64,000 nt of DNA, taken from contig BOLD01000006.1 in the NCBI GenBank assembly GCA_016861345.1, forward strand, positions 124,001 to 188,000, read 5' to 3'. The notes beneath the pieces were generated by a model. That model did not search any database. It was given only the letters and a program-made list of their open reading frames with translations, and was not told where the DNA came from. Both the position numbers and the translations under genes were made by a program. Below are positions 35,474 through 43,723 of the stretch, piece by piece. Position 1 is the first letter of the stretch. Every line of letters starts with the position of its first letter. The stretch comes from Oligoflexia bacterium (GTDB taxonomy: Bacteria; Bdellovibrionota; Bdellovibrionia; Bdellovibrionales; Bdellovibrionaceae).

Positions 35474-36777
35474 AGGGTTTGCCTTTCTTCGAGCTGACTT
35501 CTGCTTTTTTCATAGTACAGAAGTGCAAGTCCGATCAAGTTTCTTGTTCGTTCACAAAAGTTTTCATCGACTCGGTGTTTAGAGCCGGTTTTGTTCTCAT
35601 GGATATACATACAGCCGCCACCACAAAGATAACGCGCCCAGCAGCTTCCGCAGTTGTTCAGTTCAACTAAGGGCTTTTCATAGGCCTTTAACTTCTCTGA
35701 TGACAGCGTGTCTTGTGTCCCAACAACCTCTTTGGATCGACCCACGACCCAGGGGCAGGTGTAGAGATTATTGCGAGCATCCATCATGAGGAAGCTCTTC
35801 CCAGCCCCGCAGTAGTTTTCGTTTCTTTGTTGAGAATCAAGCAGTTGAAAGTAGTGATCAAAAACTTTGATTTGTCGAAGGGCTTTTTCTTTGTCCTTCT
35901 TCCAAGCTAGATCGGCGACTTGAAAAAGTTGGTCTGTAAAGTCGCGGCTGACCTCTGCTCGAGTTTCAAGGTGATCATAAGTAAAATCAAACCAGTCAAC
36001 ACCAAGGCTCGAGTAAAACTTGTAAGCCGAAATCAAATCAGGATTTCGAGCTCCAAAAACACCTGAGATTCCAACGCTACCCAGCTCTGATTTTCGCGAG
36101 ATAAGCTTTTGAATGCCGTTGAGAACAAGGTCTGTTGAGCCTCGTCCACTTTTTGTGGGGCGAAGTTGGTCATTGACCTCAGCCGGTCCATCCAAACTGA
36201 TGGTCATATGTGCCTTCAGTTTGCACAGCAGATCGACATTTGAATCAGTCAGAAGGGTGCCGTTAGTCACTACAGTGAAGCTTAATCGAATTTGTTTTTG
36301 AGTTGCGATTTCCTGAGCGGACTCGGCAATCATATCAATAGCTTCAGGGTAGAGAAGGGGTTCTCCGCCAAGAAAAGTTATTTTAAAAGATTCACCAGCT
36401 GGAACTTTTTCGAGCAGAAAACGAAGCTGAGGAATTGTTTTTTCAACACTGATTTTCTTAATAGGATCCCCGTAAGAGCCGTCACCGCCAGCAGCGCAGT
36501 ACTTGCAGTGCAGGTTGCAGATTTGGGTGACATTCAAAGAGAGGCTGCGAAGATTTTTTCTCAATTGATCGGATTTGACAGAGGGGCTGATCTCTTGGCT
36601 CCAGCTCTTTAACTGTCTTTTGACATCTGAGTCTGAGGGGTTGTGAAGAGCCGAGAGAGCCTCTTCGGAAAGCCGGGCGACCTCGAGATTCTGAATGTGA
36701 AAACCCACAGGAGCTTCGCCTGGTCGACTTAGCCCAACGATGTTTTCCATTTGTTGAATACCCAGGTTTGTGTCCAC
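35470..36777 (-). CDS. Radical SAM/SPASM peptide maturase
   Basis: The 435-residue protein binds a SAM-cleaving cluster through CNLHCKYC (Cys87, 91, 94) followed by AAGGDGSYG, a variant of the CxYCxA-Gly-x-Tyr-Gly pattern known in peptide maturases. A GGEPLLYPE motif is present. The C-terminal SPASM domain carries Cys323, 341, 376, 379, 385, 389 and 408 for auxiliary clusters. Family members form thioether or other crosslinks, or quinone cofactors, on small peptides. A GTG start follows CCGGAGTCAAA. It leads an operon with a 65-residue peptide, a CHASE2 kinase and an NtrC-type regulator, so the peptide is the probable substrate. Confidence 0.92.
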   Translation of the reverse strand: MDTNLGIQQMENIVGLSRPGEAPVGFHIQNLEVARLSEEALSALHNPSDSDVKRQLKSWSQEISPSVKSDQLRKNLRSLSLNVTQICNLHCKYCAAGGDGSYGDPIKKISVEKTIPQLRFLLEKVPAGESFKITFLGGEPLLYPEAIDMIAESAQEIATQKQIRLSFTVVTNGTLLTDSNVDLLCKLKAHMTISLDGPAEVNDQLRPTKSGRGSTDLVLNGIQKLISRKSELGSVGISGVFGARNPDLISAYKFYSSLGVDWFDFTYDHLETRAEVSRDFTDQLFQVADLAWKKDKEKALRQIKVFDHYFQLLDSQQRNENYCGAGKSFLMMDARNNLYTCPWVVGRSKEVVGTQDTLSSEKLKAYEKPLVELNNCGSCWARYLCGGGCMYIHENKTGSKHRVDENFCERTRNLIGLALLYYEKSRSQLEERQTL

Positions 36778-36810
36778 TTTGACTCCGGCTCTTTGGCCCT
36801 CAGGCTTATC

Positions 36811-36826
36811 TGCAAATACATTGCCA
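36811..36826 (-). promoter_or_regulatory. Sigma-54 (-24/-12) promoter before the radical SAM gene
   Basis: The minus strand reads TGGCAATGTATTTGCA, matching the TGGCAC-N5-TTGCA consensus with the invariant GG and GC ten bases apart. It is about 34 bp before the GTG start, leaving a short leader. The operon it would drive encodes an NtrC-family activator. Confidence 0.75.
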
Positions 36827-36882
36827 GTTGTGAAATTTGTGGATTGAAATTAATTTGAGTGATATTAAGCACTTAGAAATGA

Positions 36883-36906
36883 AAAGGCCCGCAGTTGCGG
36901 GCCTTT
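36883..36906 (-). terminator. Intrinsic terminator after the large secreted protein gene
   Basis: AAAGGCCCGC and GCGGGCCTTT form a perfect 10-bp stem with a four-base loop, 20 bp downstream of the minus-strand gene ending at 36926. Confidence 0.8.
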
Positions 36907-36925
36907 GGATGGTAACAAAATGTAA

Positions 36926-39040
36926 CTACTTCACGCCTGCCGAAGAAGCCGACGGTGTTTGATCGCAGTTTTTGCAATCGAGCTGTCCGTTATTGCGCAG
37001 CTTATAAATCTGGAACTCACCTTTTTCATCCAACTGTAGTCGCAGATCGAATGATCGATCATTGATGACAGCCTGGATGTACTGCATGGATTTATAAATA
37101 TCAGAGATATCATTTTTTCCGTAAATGAAGGACACGCTACTGCCCTTTGCAGCACCAGCATTTAATCGGAAGTAGACGAGATCTTCGAGTTTTTCCGTTG
37201 GAAGAAGAGAGGTAATAAATCCAGGTCCGATGGCTTGGAATAGTAACTGTCGTCTGAGCTCAGAAAACCCATCAAGTCTTTCCTGATGAGACTCGGAGTG
37301 GAAAATCCTGTTCAGCTTGTAGGTAATGTCCTGAATGTCTGCCTCATATTTATCATTAGTTGTGTTTGTTGGGTCGTGTTGAGTGTTGGCTGGAAGAGAC
37401 AATTTATCTGGGTAGTTATCGACATAGTTTCTTAACTTGGTATAAAGAGTTGCAGCATCGTACTTTTGTAGTTCTTTAAATGCTTCGTGATGAAAGACAA
37501 AAGCTGTTCGAACATATCCGTTTGACTTCGTTGAACCTTCAGTTAATTTACCCCAGTCAATTGTGCTTGCAATAGTGGGGGCTGCCAATTCCAATTGGTC
37601 TTTGATTGTGCGAACATCCGAAGTGCTGAGGTCCTTGTCTTGAATATCTTGAGTGAAAATAATGTCAGTGACGTTGGTTGGGCGCAGGCGATCAAGGTTA
37701 GATTCATCTCTGCTGGCGTTAAAGAGACCATTCATCGAATTGATGTTCTGATTTCCGTAAAGTCCAAAGACATAATCTTTTTTCTTAAGTGTTGTGGTTG
37801 TTAATAGAATTTGGTCGGTGGCAACCTCATCTCGGTTGTAGGATCTCAAATTCGTATCAGAGTTGCTCGTTGTCAACTGAGCATCCCAGGCGTTCAGACA
37901 CTCGCTCTTCAGAGAGAATGAGCCCAGCTCGGTGACTGTTTTTCCTTTAAAGATTCTGTCCACACCCACTTGATTTCGTGGTTTATGTTTGTCTTGAGTA
38001 AAGACATGCTCAGCAGGTTGAACATATTTTAAGAGTTCTTCGCCAAGCTTCTGTTCGTTCTTTTGGAAGTTCAGATGTCTTTCAAAGTGAAGATGTTTGA
38101 TTGTGGACATGATTTGGTTGTAGGCGAGCTGAGCGTCTTTATTATCCAGGTTAAAGACATAATCCACCATGAAGGTGTCTACAGGGAGCCTCTCGCCCAG
38201 AGTTGTGCTGGCACCCGCGGATACGGGATGACATTTGAGAAACTTTCCAAGAATCTTATCGCCTAAGCCTGATCCAACACTGAGTTTTTCCAGAGGAGAA
38301 ATGGCAGCGCTGACAGACAACATGCCCTCAGTTCTGGTTGCGATCAGTCTGAGGCGAACATTGTTGCCCTTGAGTTTGTAAGTATCCACGATGAAACGAG
38401 TTCCGCGAGATACACTGGCGCCCAAATTTGCCTTAAAGTTGCCCGCAGCTTCTTCTGTGCCTTTTCCGATGGATCCGTCCGAATTGATTTCAATTCTGAC
38501 GGCATCACCAGTGTCCAGTTGTTCTGCGACATCTTGATGCTCCCAAGGAATTCTGTTGATGAAGTAAATCTTTGATTTCAATGCATCAGTCTTATTCTCA
38601 AAAAGCCGTGAGAAGGTGACCTGCATGCCAATGTTCATACCGAGGCCGACACCTTTTAAAGCGCTTGTTCCTAAGCCTGCTGAGAAAGAGTAAATATCAA
38701 ATCGCTGATGAAGGTCTTTTACGAAGGCTGGTTCGACGAGATACCTATATCGGATGTCGCCACTTAAGCTAAAATACTTACCCATTGTCCAGGAATCTGA
38801 AAATTTAGCGTCATATTTGATTTTAGCTTTTTGCCATTCCTTATACAAAGGATTGTTGGGCCCCGGAGATAGCAGATCTTCAACTTTTTTTGCAATAACA
38901 GAAGGCTTTTCTTGGTTTGCAGCCTGGTCAGGACCATTCTCTTGATTGGTAGTCTCAGCAGTTATTGCTGGGAGATTTTCTTGTGCCCAAGTTGGTCCGG
39001 TCAGTGCGCAAACTGTAATTAAAGAAAGAATGGATTTCAT
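36926..39040 (-). CDS. Large exported protein of unknown function
   Basis: The 704-residue product begins MKSILSLITVCALTGPTWAQ, a Sec signal peptide cleaved after AQ. The mature protein is rich in short polar/hydrophobic alternating strands (for example YFSLSGDIRYRYLVEP and GVGLGMNIGMQVTFSRLFEN), which suggest an outer-membrane or surface beta-structure. A CxxC lies near the end (LDCKNCDQ). No family is recognised. The gene is transcribed toward the radical SAM operon but is closed by a terminator. Confidence 0.72.
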   Translation of the reverse strand: MKSILSLITVCALTGPTWAQENLPAITAETTNQENGPDQAANQEKPSVIAKKVEDLLSPGPNNPLYKEWQKAKIKYDAKFSDSWTMGKYFSLSGDIRYRYLVEPAFVKDLHQRFDIYSFSAGLGTSALKGVGLGMNIGMQVTFSRLFENKTDALKSKIYFINRIPWEHQDVAEQLDTGDAVRIEINSDGSIGKGTEEAAGNFKANLGASVSRGTRFIVDTYKLKGNNVRLRLIATRTEGMLSVSAAISPLEKLSVGSGLGDKILGKFLKCHPVSAGASTTLGERLPVDTFMVDYVFNLDNKDAQLAYNQIMSTIKHLHFERHLNFQKNEQKLGEELLKYVQPAEHVFTQDKHKPRNQVGVDRIFKGKTVTELGSFSLKSECLNAWDAQLTTSNSDTNLRSYNRDEVATDQILLTTTTLKKKDYVFGLYGNQNINSMNGLFNASRDESNLDRLRPTNVTDIIFTQDIQDKDLSTSDVRTIKDQLELAAPTIASTIDWGKLTEGSTKSNGYVRTAFVFHHEAFKELQKYDAATLYTKLRNYVDNYPDKLSLPANTQHDPTNTTNDKYEADIQDITYKLNRIFHSESHQERLDGFSELRRQLLFQAIGPGFITSLLPTEKLEDLVYFRLNAGAAKGSSVSFIYGKNDISDIYKSMQYIQAVINDRSFDLRLQLDEKGEFQIYKLRNNGQLDCKNCDQTPSASSAGVK

Positions 39041-39326
39041 AATGTAACCTTTCTCAAAGAAATACCTCTACCTCAGTATGAGCAAGGCTTATGCCACGAA
39101 TAATTGGTGTGTACTCAATTGAAACAACAATTTTTAGAGTAAATCGACCATTAGTGACAGTCCCTGTTGACACTGTCTAATGTTTAGACAGTGAACTTTG
39201 GACATAGGTGGGGCAAATTCGGTGCGAATTTACCTTTGCTAAGACTCGACTTTGAAAGAGCAAGACCTTCAGTCTGAAGATGATTTTTCTTTGCCAGATG
39301 CAATGCGATGATTCATCCTTTTAGTT
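39041..39326. promoter_or_regulatory. Divergent intergenic region with a strong palindrome
   Basis: This 286-bp gap separates two divergent genes. It contains a perfect inverted repeat described separately and TTGACA at 39167-39172. No ORF or RNA gene is seen. Confidence 0.5.
39171..39193. promoter_or_regulatory. Perfect 10-bp inverted repeat, likely operator
   Basis: CACTGTCTAA (39171-39180) and TTAGACAGTG (39184-39193) flank a 3-bp spacer. There is no T-run, and the site lies between divergent promoters, so a protein-binding site is more likely than a terminator. A half-site occurs before livK. Confidence 0.6.
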
Positions 39327-40316
39327 ATGTCTATGCATATTAAGTATTGGGGAGTACGAGGTTCATTACCATCGTCACCGCCACCGGAAGTGTGGGTGGC
39401 GGACTTTGAGCATTTGATGCATGGATTTTTTCGGTCTGGCTATTCGTCTGCCTCGCAAATTAAAGAATATTTGAGCCATTTATCTGTACCCCAAGTGGGG
39501 GGATTTGGGACTGCAACGACTTGTGTTGAGGTGCAAACTGCTAATGGCCATTTAATTATTGACGGAGGCAGCGGGCTTCGTAGTCTTGGTGAAAAAATGA
39601 TGAGGGGAGCGGCTGGGAAGGGAAAAGCGAATATTCATATTTTTCTGACCCACTTTCATTGGGATCATCTCATTGGGTTGCCGTTCTTTGTGCCTCATTT
39701 TATTCGCGGAAATCGCATTAATTATTACGCTGTTCAACCCGAGCTGGAAACATTGGTTCGTGGTAAGTTTAGAAGGCCTTATTTTCCAGTCGCCTTTGAA
39801 TCTCTTGCCGCAGATATTCGGTTTTACAATTTAGAGCCCCGCAAACCACTTAAAGTAGATGACATGACCATCACTCCTTACCAGCTTGATCATCCAGATC
39901 CCTGTTGGGGTTTTAAGATTGAATCAGGTGGCAAGGCCTATGCCCACTGCGTGGACACTGAGGGTACACGCAGCTCTCGAGAGGCTTTGGGGCCAGATCT
40001 GCCTTTATATCAGGGAATTGATTTGATGTATTTTGATGCTCAGTACACCCTGCCAGAACTAGCAGAGAAGGCGAACTGGGGCCATAGTGCAGCTCAAATT
40101 GGATTAGACATCGCCTTTCGAGAGAATATCGGGCATGTGATATTTGCTCACCATGATCCAGGGGCGAACACAAATCAAATTTATGAGCTTAAAAAACAAA
40201 CGCGAGAGTATTATGATTGGAAAGTGAAATCGGCAGAGACCAATCATGTTCATCTTCCACCGGTGAAATGGAGATATGCTCACGAAGGGCTCGAGATTGA
40301 TTTGGCGAAACTATAG
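39327..40316 (+). CDS. MBL-fold metallo-hydrolase
   Basis: The 329-residue protein has the metallo-beta-lactamase signature THFHWDHLIGLPFF near residue 110, with other metal ligands in LDHPDPCWGF, YFDAQYT and HHDPGA. The N-terminal IKYWGVRGSLPSS is typical of a cytoplasmic MBL subgroup related to RNase Z and to PqqB-like proteins. Substrate is unknown. Start is ATG 39327 or the in-frame ATG two codons later. The stop codon overlaps the stop of the convergent mrcB gene. Confidence 0.9.
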   Translation: MSMHIKYWGVRGSLPSSPPPEVWVADFEHLMHGFFRSGYSSASQIKEYLSHLSVPQVGGFGTATTCVEVQTANGHLIIDGGSGLRSLGEKMMRGAAGKGKANIHIFLTHFHWDHLIGLPFFVPHFIRGNRINYYAVQPELETLVRGKFRRPYFPVAFESLAADIRFYNLEPRKPLKVDDMTITPYQLDHPDPCWGFKIESGGKAYAHCVDTEGTRSSREALGPDLPLYQGIDLMYFDAQYTLPELAEKANWGHSAAQIGLDIAFRENIGHVIFAHHDPGANTNQIYELKKQTREYYDWKVKSAETNHVHLPPVKWRYAHEGLEIDLAKL

Positions 40317-42596
40317 TTCAGGTTGTGTTCCGGGAGAATAAATCAATTCTAAATTTTTGGCTTCCTCGTCGTTCTCGTTGCGGACTTGATATTTTTTTGT
40401 GCTTGCAGGCCATTCAAAATCTTGTTCAGGAAAGATCACCGCATATTTTTTCATGAATTCAATCCAGATGGGGAGTGCCCCGCTGGCACCAGTCAGGCCA
40501 TGAGAGGTATTGTCATCATATCCAACCCAAGACACGGTTGTGAGATTCGGAGTAAAACCAGCGAACCATGAGTCTCGACTATCTGATGTTGTCCCGGTCT
40601 TTCCGGCGGCAGGATAGGTGAACCCTTGCTGAATCACAGATTTGGCTGTTCCACTGAGAATTGTCTGCTTCATCATAGAGACAAGCGAGGCTGTTGGCTC
40701 TGGCTCTAAAGCTTGAACTTCAGAGACCTCGTGTTGATAGAGAATTCGCTCACTGTGATTAAGAACGTACCGAACTGCAGTCACCTCGTGGTAATGACCA
40801 AGGTTGGCGAGAACAAGGTATGACTGTAGTACTTCAAGGGGGTAAAGTTCAAAGGCCCCCAAGGTTAGAGAGGGTACTTTTTCAAGGCGGCTTGAGACAC
40901 CTGCAAGTTGAGCAGTTTTAATGACCTGATCAAGTCCAACTTCAAGTCCAAGCGAGGCTGTGGCACAGTTCAAACTATTTTTCAATGCAAAATAAAGTGG
41001 TACTGGCCCGTAATATTTTTTTCCATAATTTTCAGGCGACCATTTTTGTTTATCATATTCAATGGTGAATCTTGAATCTTGAACTATCGACGTGGGGGTC
41101 CACATTTTTCCTGCGTTTGTTGATCTCAGTGCTGCCAAGAAGACAAAGGGCTTCATGATGGATCCCACTTGCCGGTGACTGTCTATGGCGCGGTTATATT
41201 GGGTCATCCGGTAGCTGCGCCCACCAACAAGGGCTCTAATTTCCCCTGTGTGGTTATCTGCAGAAATAAGTAGGCCTTCAAGTGGTTTACCAGCCTGTTT
41301 GATTCCTATTATTTTTTTATTCTCAGTTTCTAATTGTTGAATTTTATTTTGTACAGCTGATTGAGCATGTGCCTGGGCAGTGAGATCAAGTGTCGTAAAG
41401 ACCTTGCGTCCGTTATAATCAACACCAATTCTTTCAAGCTGCTTTTGAACGGCATCCAAAAAGTAGGGGGCTGTTTCAGAAACAGAATGGCGCCTTGGTG
41501 TAGGAAGGACTTTGGATTGCAGTGTTTGAACTTCAGGGGTGCTTAAAAACTGATGTTCCCCCATTTTATCAAGAACGAGATTTCTTCTTTTTCGTGCATT
41601 TTCAGGGTGTCGAAAGGGGTCATACAGTCCGGGGCTATTCAATACGGCGGCGAGAAGGGCGCACTGATCAGGCTCGAGATCTTGTATTTGGCGATCAAAA
41701 AAATGTTGTGCTCCAGCGGGGAATCCACGGATTTGAAAGGGCCCATTTTGTCCAAGATAAACGATATTAAGATAGGTTTCGAGAATTTCATCTTTGCCAG
41801 CGTGTGATTCAAGAATCAAAGACATGAAAAATTCGGTGATTTTTCTTTTCAGAGTTTTATCTGAATTAAGGAAATAATTTTTGACGAGTTGTTGTGTGAT
41901 CGTGCTACCGCCTTGGGCGATTCGCCCGCCGGTTAAATTTTTGATGGCCGCACGTAGAATTCCCGTGTAGCTGATTCCTGAGTGCTCAAGAAAATGAGCA
42001 TCTTCAATAGCCAAAACTCCATTTAGGCAAGAGGTGGGGATTTGCCCCAGCGGTGTGTATTTTTGCTGGATTGGTTCTTTGCCCAGATACTGAGCGATCA
42101 GTTCAGGTTCAAGGTAGCCATATTGAGTAAGTGTAGGCCTTTTGCCATGAAATACTTTTTTGAGTTGAGCGTTGGCACCAAAAACAAAATACTGGTTCTC
42201 AAGATGAACAAGTTGGGGATCAGAGGATTCCTTGCTTTGAAAAACGACACAGGTTTCATCTGCTTCGACCTCTGCCAGATGTGGTCGACAGGATTCGGCC
42301 GAGCCAATCCAATACTCTTGTGGGCGAATTTTTTCGAAAGAGTCTTTCGAGCGATAACCCCTTCGGTTTAGCTCATCTTTAAAGTTGGAAAGTGAAACAT
42401 TCATTCCGGCAAAGTATACTTTTGGAGCTGTATAATACTCTGTAGGTGGCAGAAATTTCTTAGTCTTTAAATTTTCCACAATCGTTGAATTTAATTGGTA
42501 GACCCAGAGACTCAGCAAAATGATGATGAGCGTCGATCCCGCAAGGAGAACAAGAAGAACTTTCTTTAGCGCTTTCATTTTGGATTGAGATGGCAT
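40311..42596 (-). CDS. mrcB: Penicillin-binding protein 1B-like bifunctional synthase
   Basis: The 761-residue class A PBP polymerises and crosslinks peptidoglycan. An N-terminal membrane anchor lies near 12-32. A UB2H-like region follows, then the glycosyltransferase domain with EDAHFLEHSGISYTGILRAA and GGSTITQQLVKNYFL. The transpeptidase domain has the active site SIMK near residue 480, SLN near 538 and KTGTTSDSRDSWFAG near 665. The full-length layout matches MrcB. It is divergent from the DUF507 genes. Confidence 0.93.
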   Translation of the reverse strand: MPSQSKMKALKKVLLVLLAGSTLIIILLSLWVYQLNSTIVENLKTKKFLPPTEYYTAPKVYFAGMNVSLSNFKDELNRRGYRSKDSFEKIRPQEYWIGSAESCRPHLAEVEADETCVVFQSKESSDPQLVHLENQYFVFGANAQLKKVFHGKRPTLTQYGYLEPELIAQYLGKEPIQQKYTPLGQIPTSCLNGVLAIEDAHFLEHSGISYTGILRAAIKNLTGGRIAQGGSTITQQLVKNYFLNSDKTLKRKITEFFMSLILESHAGKDEILETYLNIVYLGQNGPFQIRGFPAGAQHFFDRQIQDLEPDQCALLAAVLNSPGLYDPFRHPENARKRRNLVLDKMGEHQFLSTPEVQTLQSKVLPTPRRHSVSETAPYFLDAVQKQLERIGVDYNGRKVFTTLDLTAQAHAQSAVQNKIQQLETENKKIIGIKQAGKPLEGLLISADNHTGEIRALVGGRSYRMTQYNRAIDSHRQVGSIMKPFVFLAALRSTNAGKMWTPTSIVQDSRFTIEYDKQKWSPENYGKKYYGPVPLYFALKNSLNCATASLGLEVGLDQVIKTAQLAGVSSRLEKVPSLTLGAFELYPLEVLQSYLVLANLGHYHEVTAVRYVLNHSERILYQHEVSEVQALEPEPTASLVSMMKQTILSGTAKSVIQQGFTYPAAGKTGTTSDSRDSWFAGFTPNLTTVSWVGYDDNTSHGLTGASGALPIWIEFMKKYAVIFPEQDFEWPASTKKYQVRNENDEEAKNLELIYSPGTQPEL

Positions 42597-42599
42597 AGC

Positions 42600-42628
42600 T
42601 TGACATTAGATCGCAGAGCTTCAATAGT
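42600..42628 (+). promoter_or_regulatory. Possible sigma-70 promoter of the DUF507 operon
   Basis: TTGACA (42600-42605) and AATAGT (42623-42628) are 17 bases apart, 18 bp before the first DUF507 start. The -10 match is moderate. Confidence 0.45.
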
Positions 42629-42645
42629 CAAAGCAAGGAAACAAT

Positions 42646-42924
42646 ATGAGATTAACCACTTTGCAAATGACCTCGATTGTTCAAAAAGTTTTCGATAGCT
42701 TGAAAAAGAGTAATGTTATTATTTTTAAAGAGGACGAGAAGAAAGTATTCGCTCGAGCTCTTAAAGCTATTCAAGACGATTACCAAAAAGAACTTGATCT
42801 CGAAAAAGAAGTGGTCAAGATGCTGGACGATCTTGAACGACAAAATCCAGGGTCCTTTCAGCGGCACAAGATGTATCAGCTGCTCAAACCTAAGTTGGCT
42901 AAAGAAAAGAAGGTGATTTTATGA
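42646..42924 (+). CDS. DUF507 family protein, first copy
   Basis: The 92-residue protein is helical and charged, with the DUF507 pattern (LKKSNVIIFKEDEKKVFARA, then LEKEVVKMLDDLERQNPGSF). These small proteins occur in deltaproteobacteria and Bdellovibrio and have no known function. AAGGAAACAAT precedes the ATG. It overlaps the second copy by 4 bp. Confidence 0.83.
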   Translation: MRLTTLQMTSIVQKVFDSLKKSNVIIFKEDEKKVFARALKAIQDDYQKELDLEKEVVKMLDDLERQNPGSFQRHKMYQLLKPKLAKEKKVIL

Positions 42925-43196
42925 TTCTCTCTGAAGATCGCCAAACACACTGGGCCCATCTGATCGTTGACTCGATTTGGAATGATGACTTGGTGGACTA
43001 TACGGACGAAGATCAGGCAATTCGTCTTGCAAAGAAGGCTGTGGTTGAGTTTGTAAAAGAAGATATTGAGATTGATCAGAAAGCTCGAGAAAAGGTGGCC
43101 TCACTCAAGCGAAATGTTGTCGAAGGTTCACCGGAATGGGATATCCTTTACAAAAAATATTATGAAGAGGAGAGGAACCGTCGTGGCAAAGGCTAA
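42921..43196 (+). CDS. DUF507 family protein, second copy
   Basis: The 91-residue product resembles the DUF507 fold and begins MILSEDRQTHWAHLIVDSIW. Its acidic/basic helical pattern parallels the first copy but sequences have diverged, so the two probably form a heterodimer or act separately. The start overlaps the upstream stop as ATGA. The GroES-like gene begins inside its last 14 bases. Confidence 0.8.
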   Translation: MILSEDRQTHWAHLIVDSIWNDDLVDYTDEDQAIRLAKKAVVEFVKEDIEIDQKAREKVASLKRNVVEGSPEWDILYKKYYEEERNRRGKG

Positions 43197-43659
43197 GAAG
43201 AAGGTAGTAAAGTCAAAAAAAGTAGTGCGCAAATTATCGTCTTCAAGGACGTCCCTAAAGCTAAAAAAGTCCACACGCATCAAAGCTAAAATAAAGCCGT
43301 CGATAAAATCAAAGACAAAGACAAAGACAAAGACAAAGATCAGGTCAACGACTTTGGATTTATCCGCCATTATTTCTCCTTTAGACAATCGAATTATTGT
43401 CCAGCTGGAGACTGGGGAGAGAATCTCACCCGGTGGAATTATTCTCCCTGATACCTCTGAAATGAGTGGAAATCAAAAGGGCATTGTTGTGGCTGTCGGG
43501 CGTGGGCGCAGAGATTCCAAGGGAAAAATTCATCCATTAGATGTTCAAATTGGTGACAAGGTGATGATGTCGGAACACGCGGGCGACTCAATTGAGATTC
43601 TTGGGCAAAAAGTCAGAATTTTAAGAGAGACAGATGTTCTTGGCGTTGTTCAAAGCTAA
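43183..43659 (+). CDS. GroES-like co-chaperonin with a lysine-rich N-terminal extension
   Basis: From the GTG after GAGGAGAGGAACCGTC the product has 158 residues. The first ~55 are very rich in Lys, Ser and Thr, including a KTKTKTKTK run. Residues from about 60 are a complete Cpn10 fold: SPLDNRIIVQLETGERISPG with the GroEL-contact mobile loop (ISPGGIILPDT), then GIVVAVGRGRRDSKGKI and DKVMMSEHAG. No groEL is adjacent. Canonical GroES is ~97 residues, so the extension is unusual. It may bind nucleic acid or acidic partners; that is inference. Confidence 0.85.
   Translation: MAKAKKKVVKSKKVVRKLSSSRTSLKLKKSTRIKAKIKPSIKSKTKTKTKTKIRSTTLDLSAIISPLDNRIIVQLETGERISPGGIILPDTSEMSGNQKGIVVAVGRGRRDSKGKIHPLDVQIGDKVMMSEHAGDSIEILGQKVRILRETDVLGVVQS
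43311..43340 (+). repeat. Five tandem AAAGAC/T hexamers inside the GroES-like gene
   Basis: The unit AAAGAC repeats four times followed by AAAGAT, encoding alternating Lys and Thr. Because the unit is six bases, slippage would change length without shifting frame. Confidence 0.85.
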
Positions 43660-43665
43660 AAACTG

Positions 43666-43695
43666 TTGTCATCCCCTAAATTCTGGTGCTCTAAT
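43666..43695 (+). promoter_or_regulatory. Sigma-70-type promoter before the outer-membrane barrel gene
   Basis: TTGTCA (43666-43671) and TCTAAT (43690-43695) are 18 bases apart, 28 bp upstream of the ATG at 43724. Confidence 0.5.
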
Positions 43696-43723
43696 TGGTT
43701 CAGATTATTAACAAGTAGGTTTT

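Noticed and set aside
39167-39193. The palindrome as an intrinsic terminator
   Set aside because: It lies between divergent starts and is not followed by a T-run on either strand.
43311-43340. Short tandem repeat as a possible CRISPR or phase-variable tract
   Set aside because: The unit is only six bases, has no spacers and cannot shift the reading frame.
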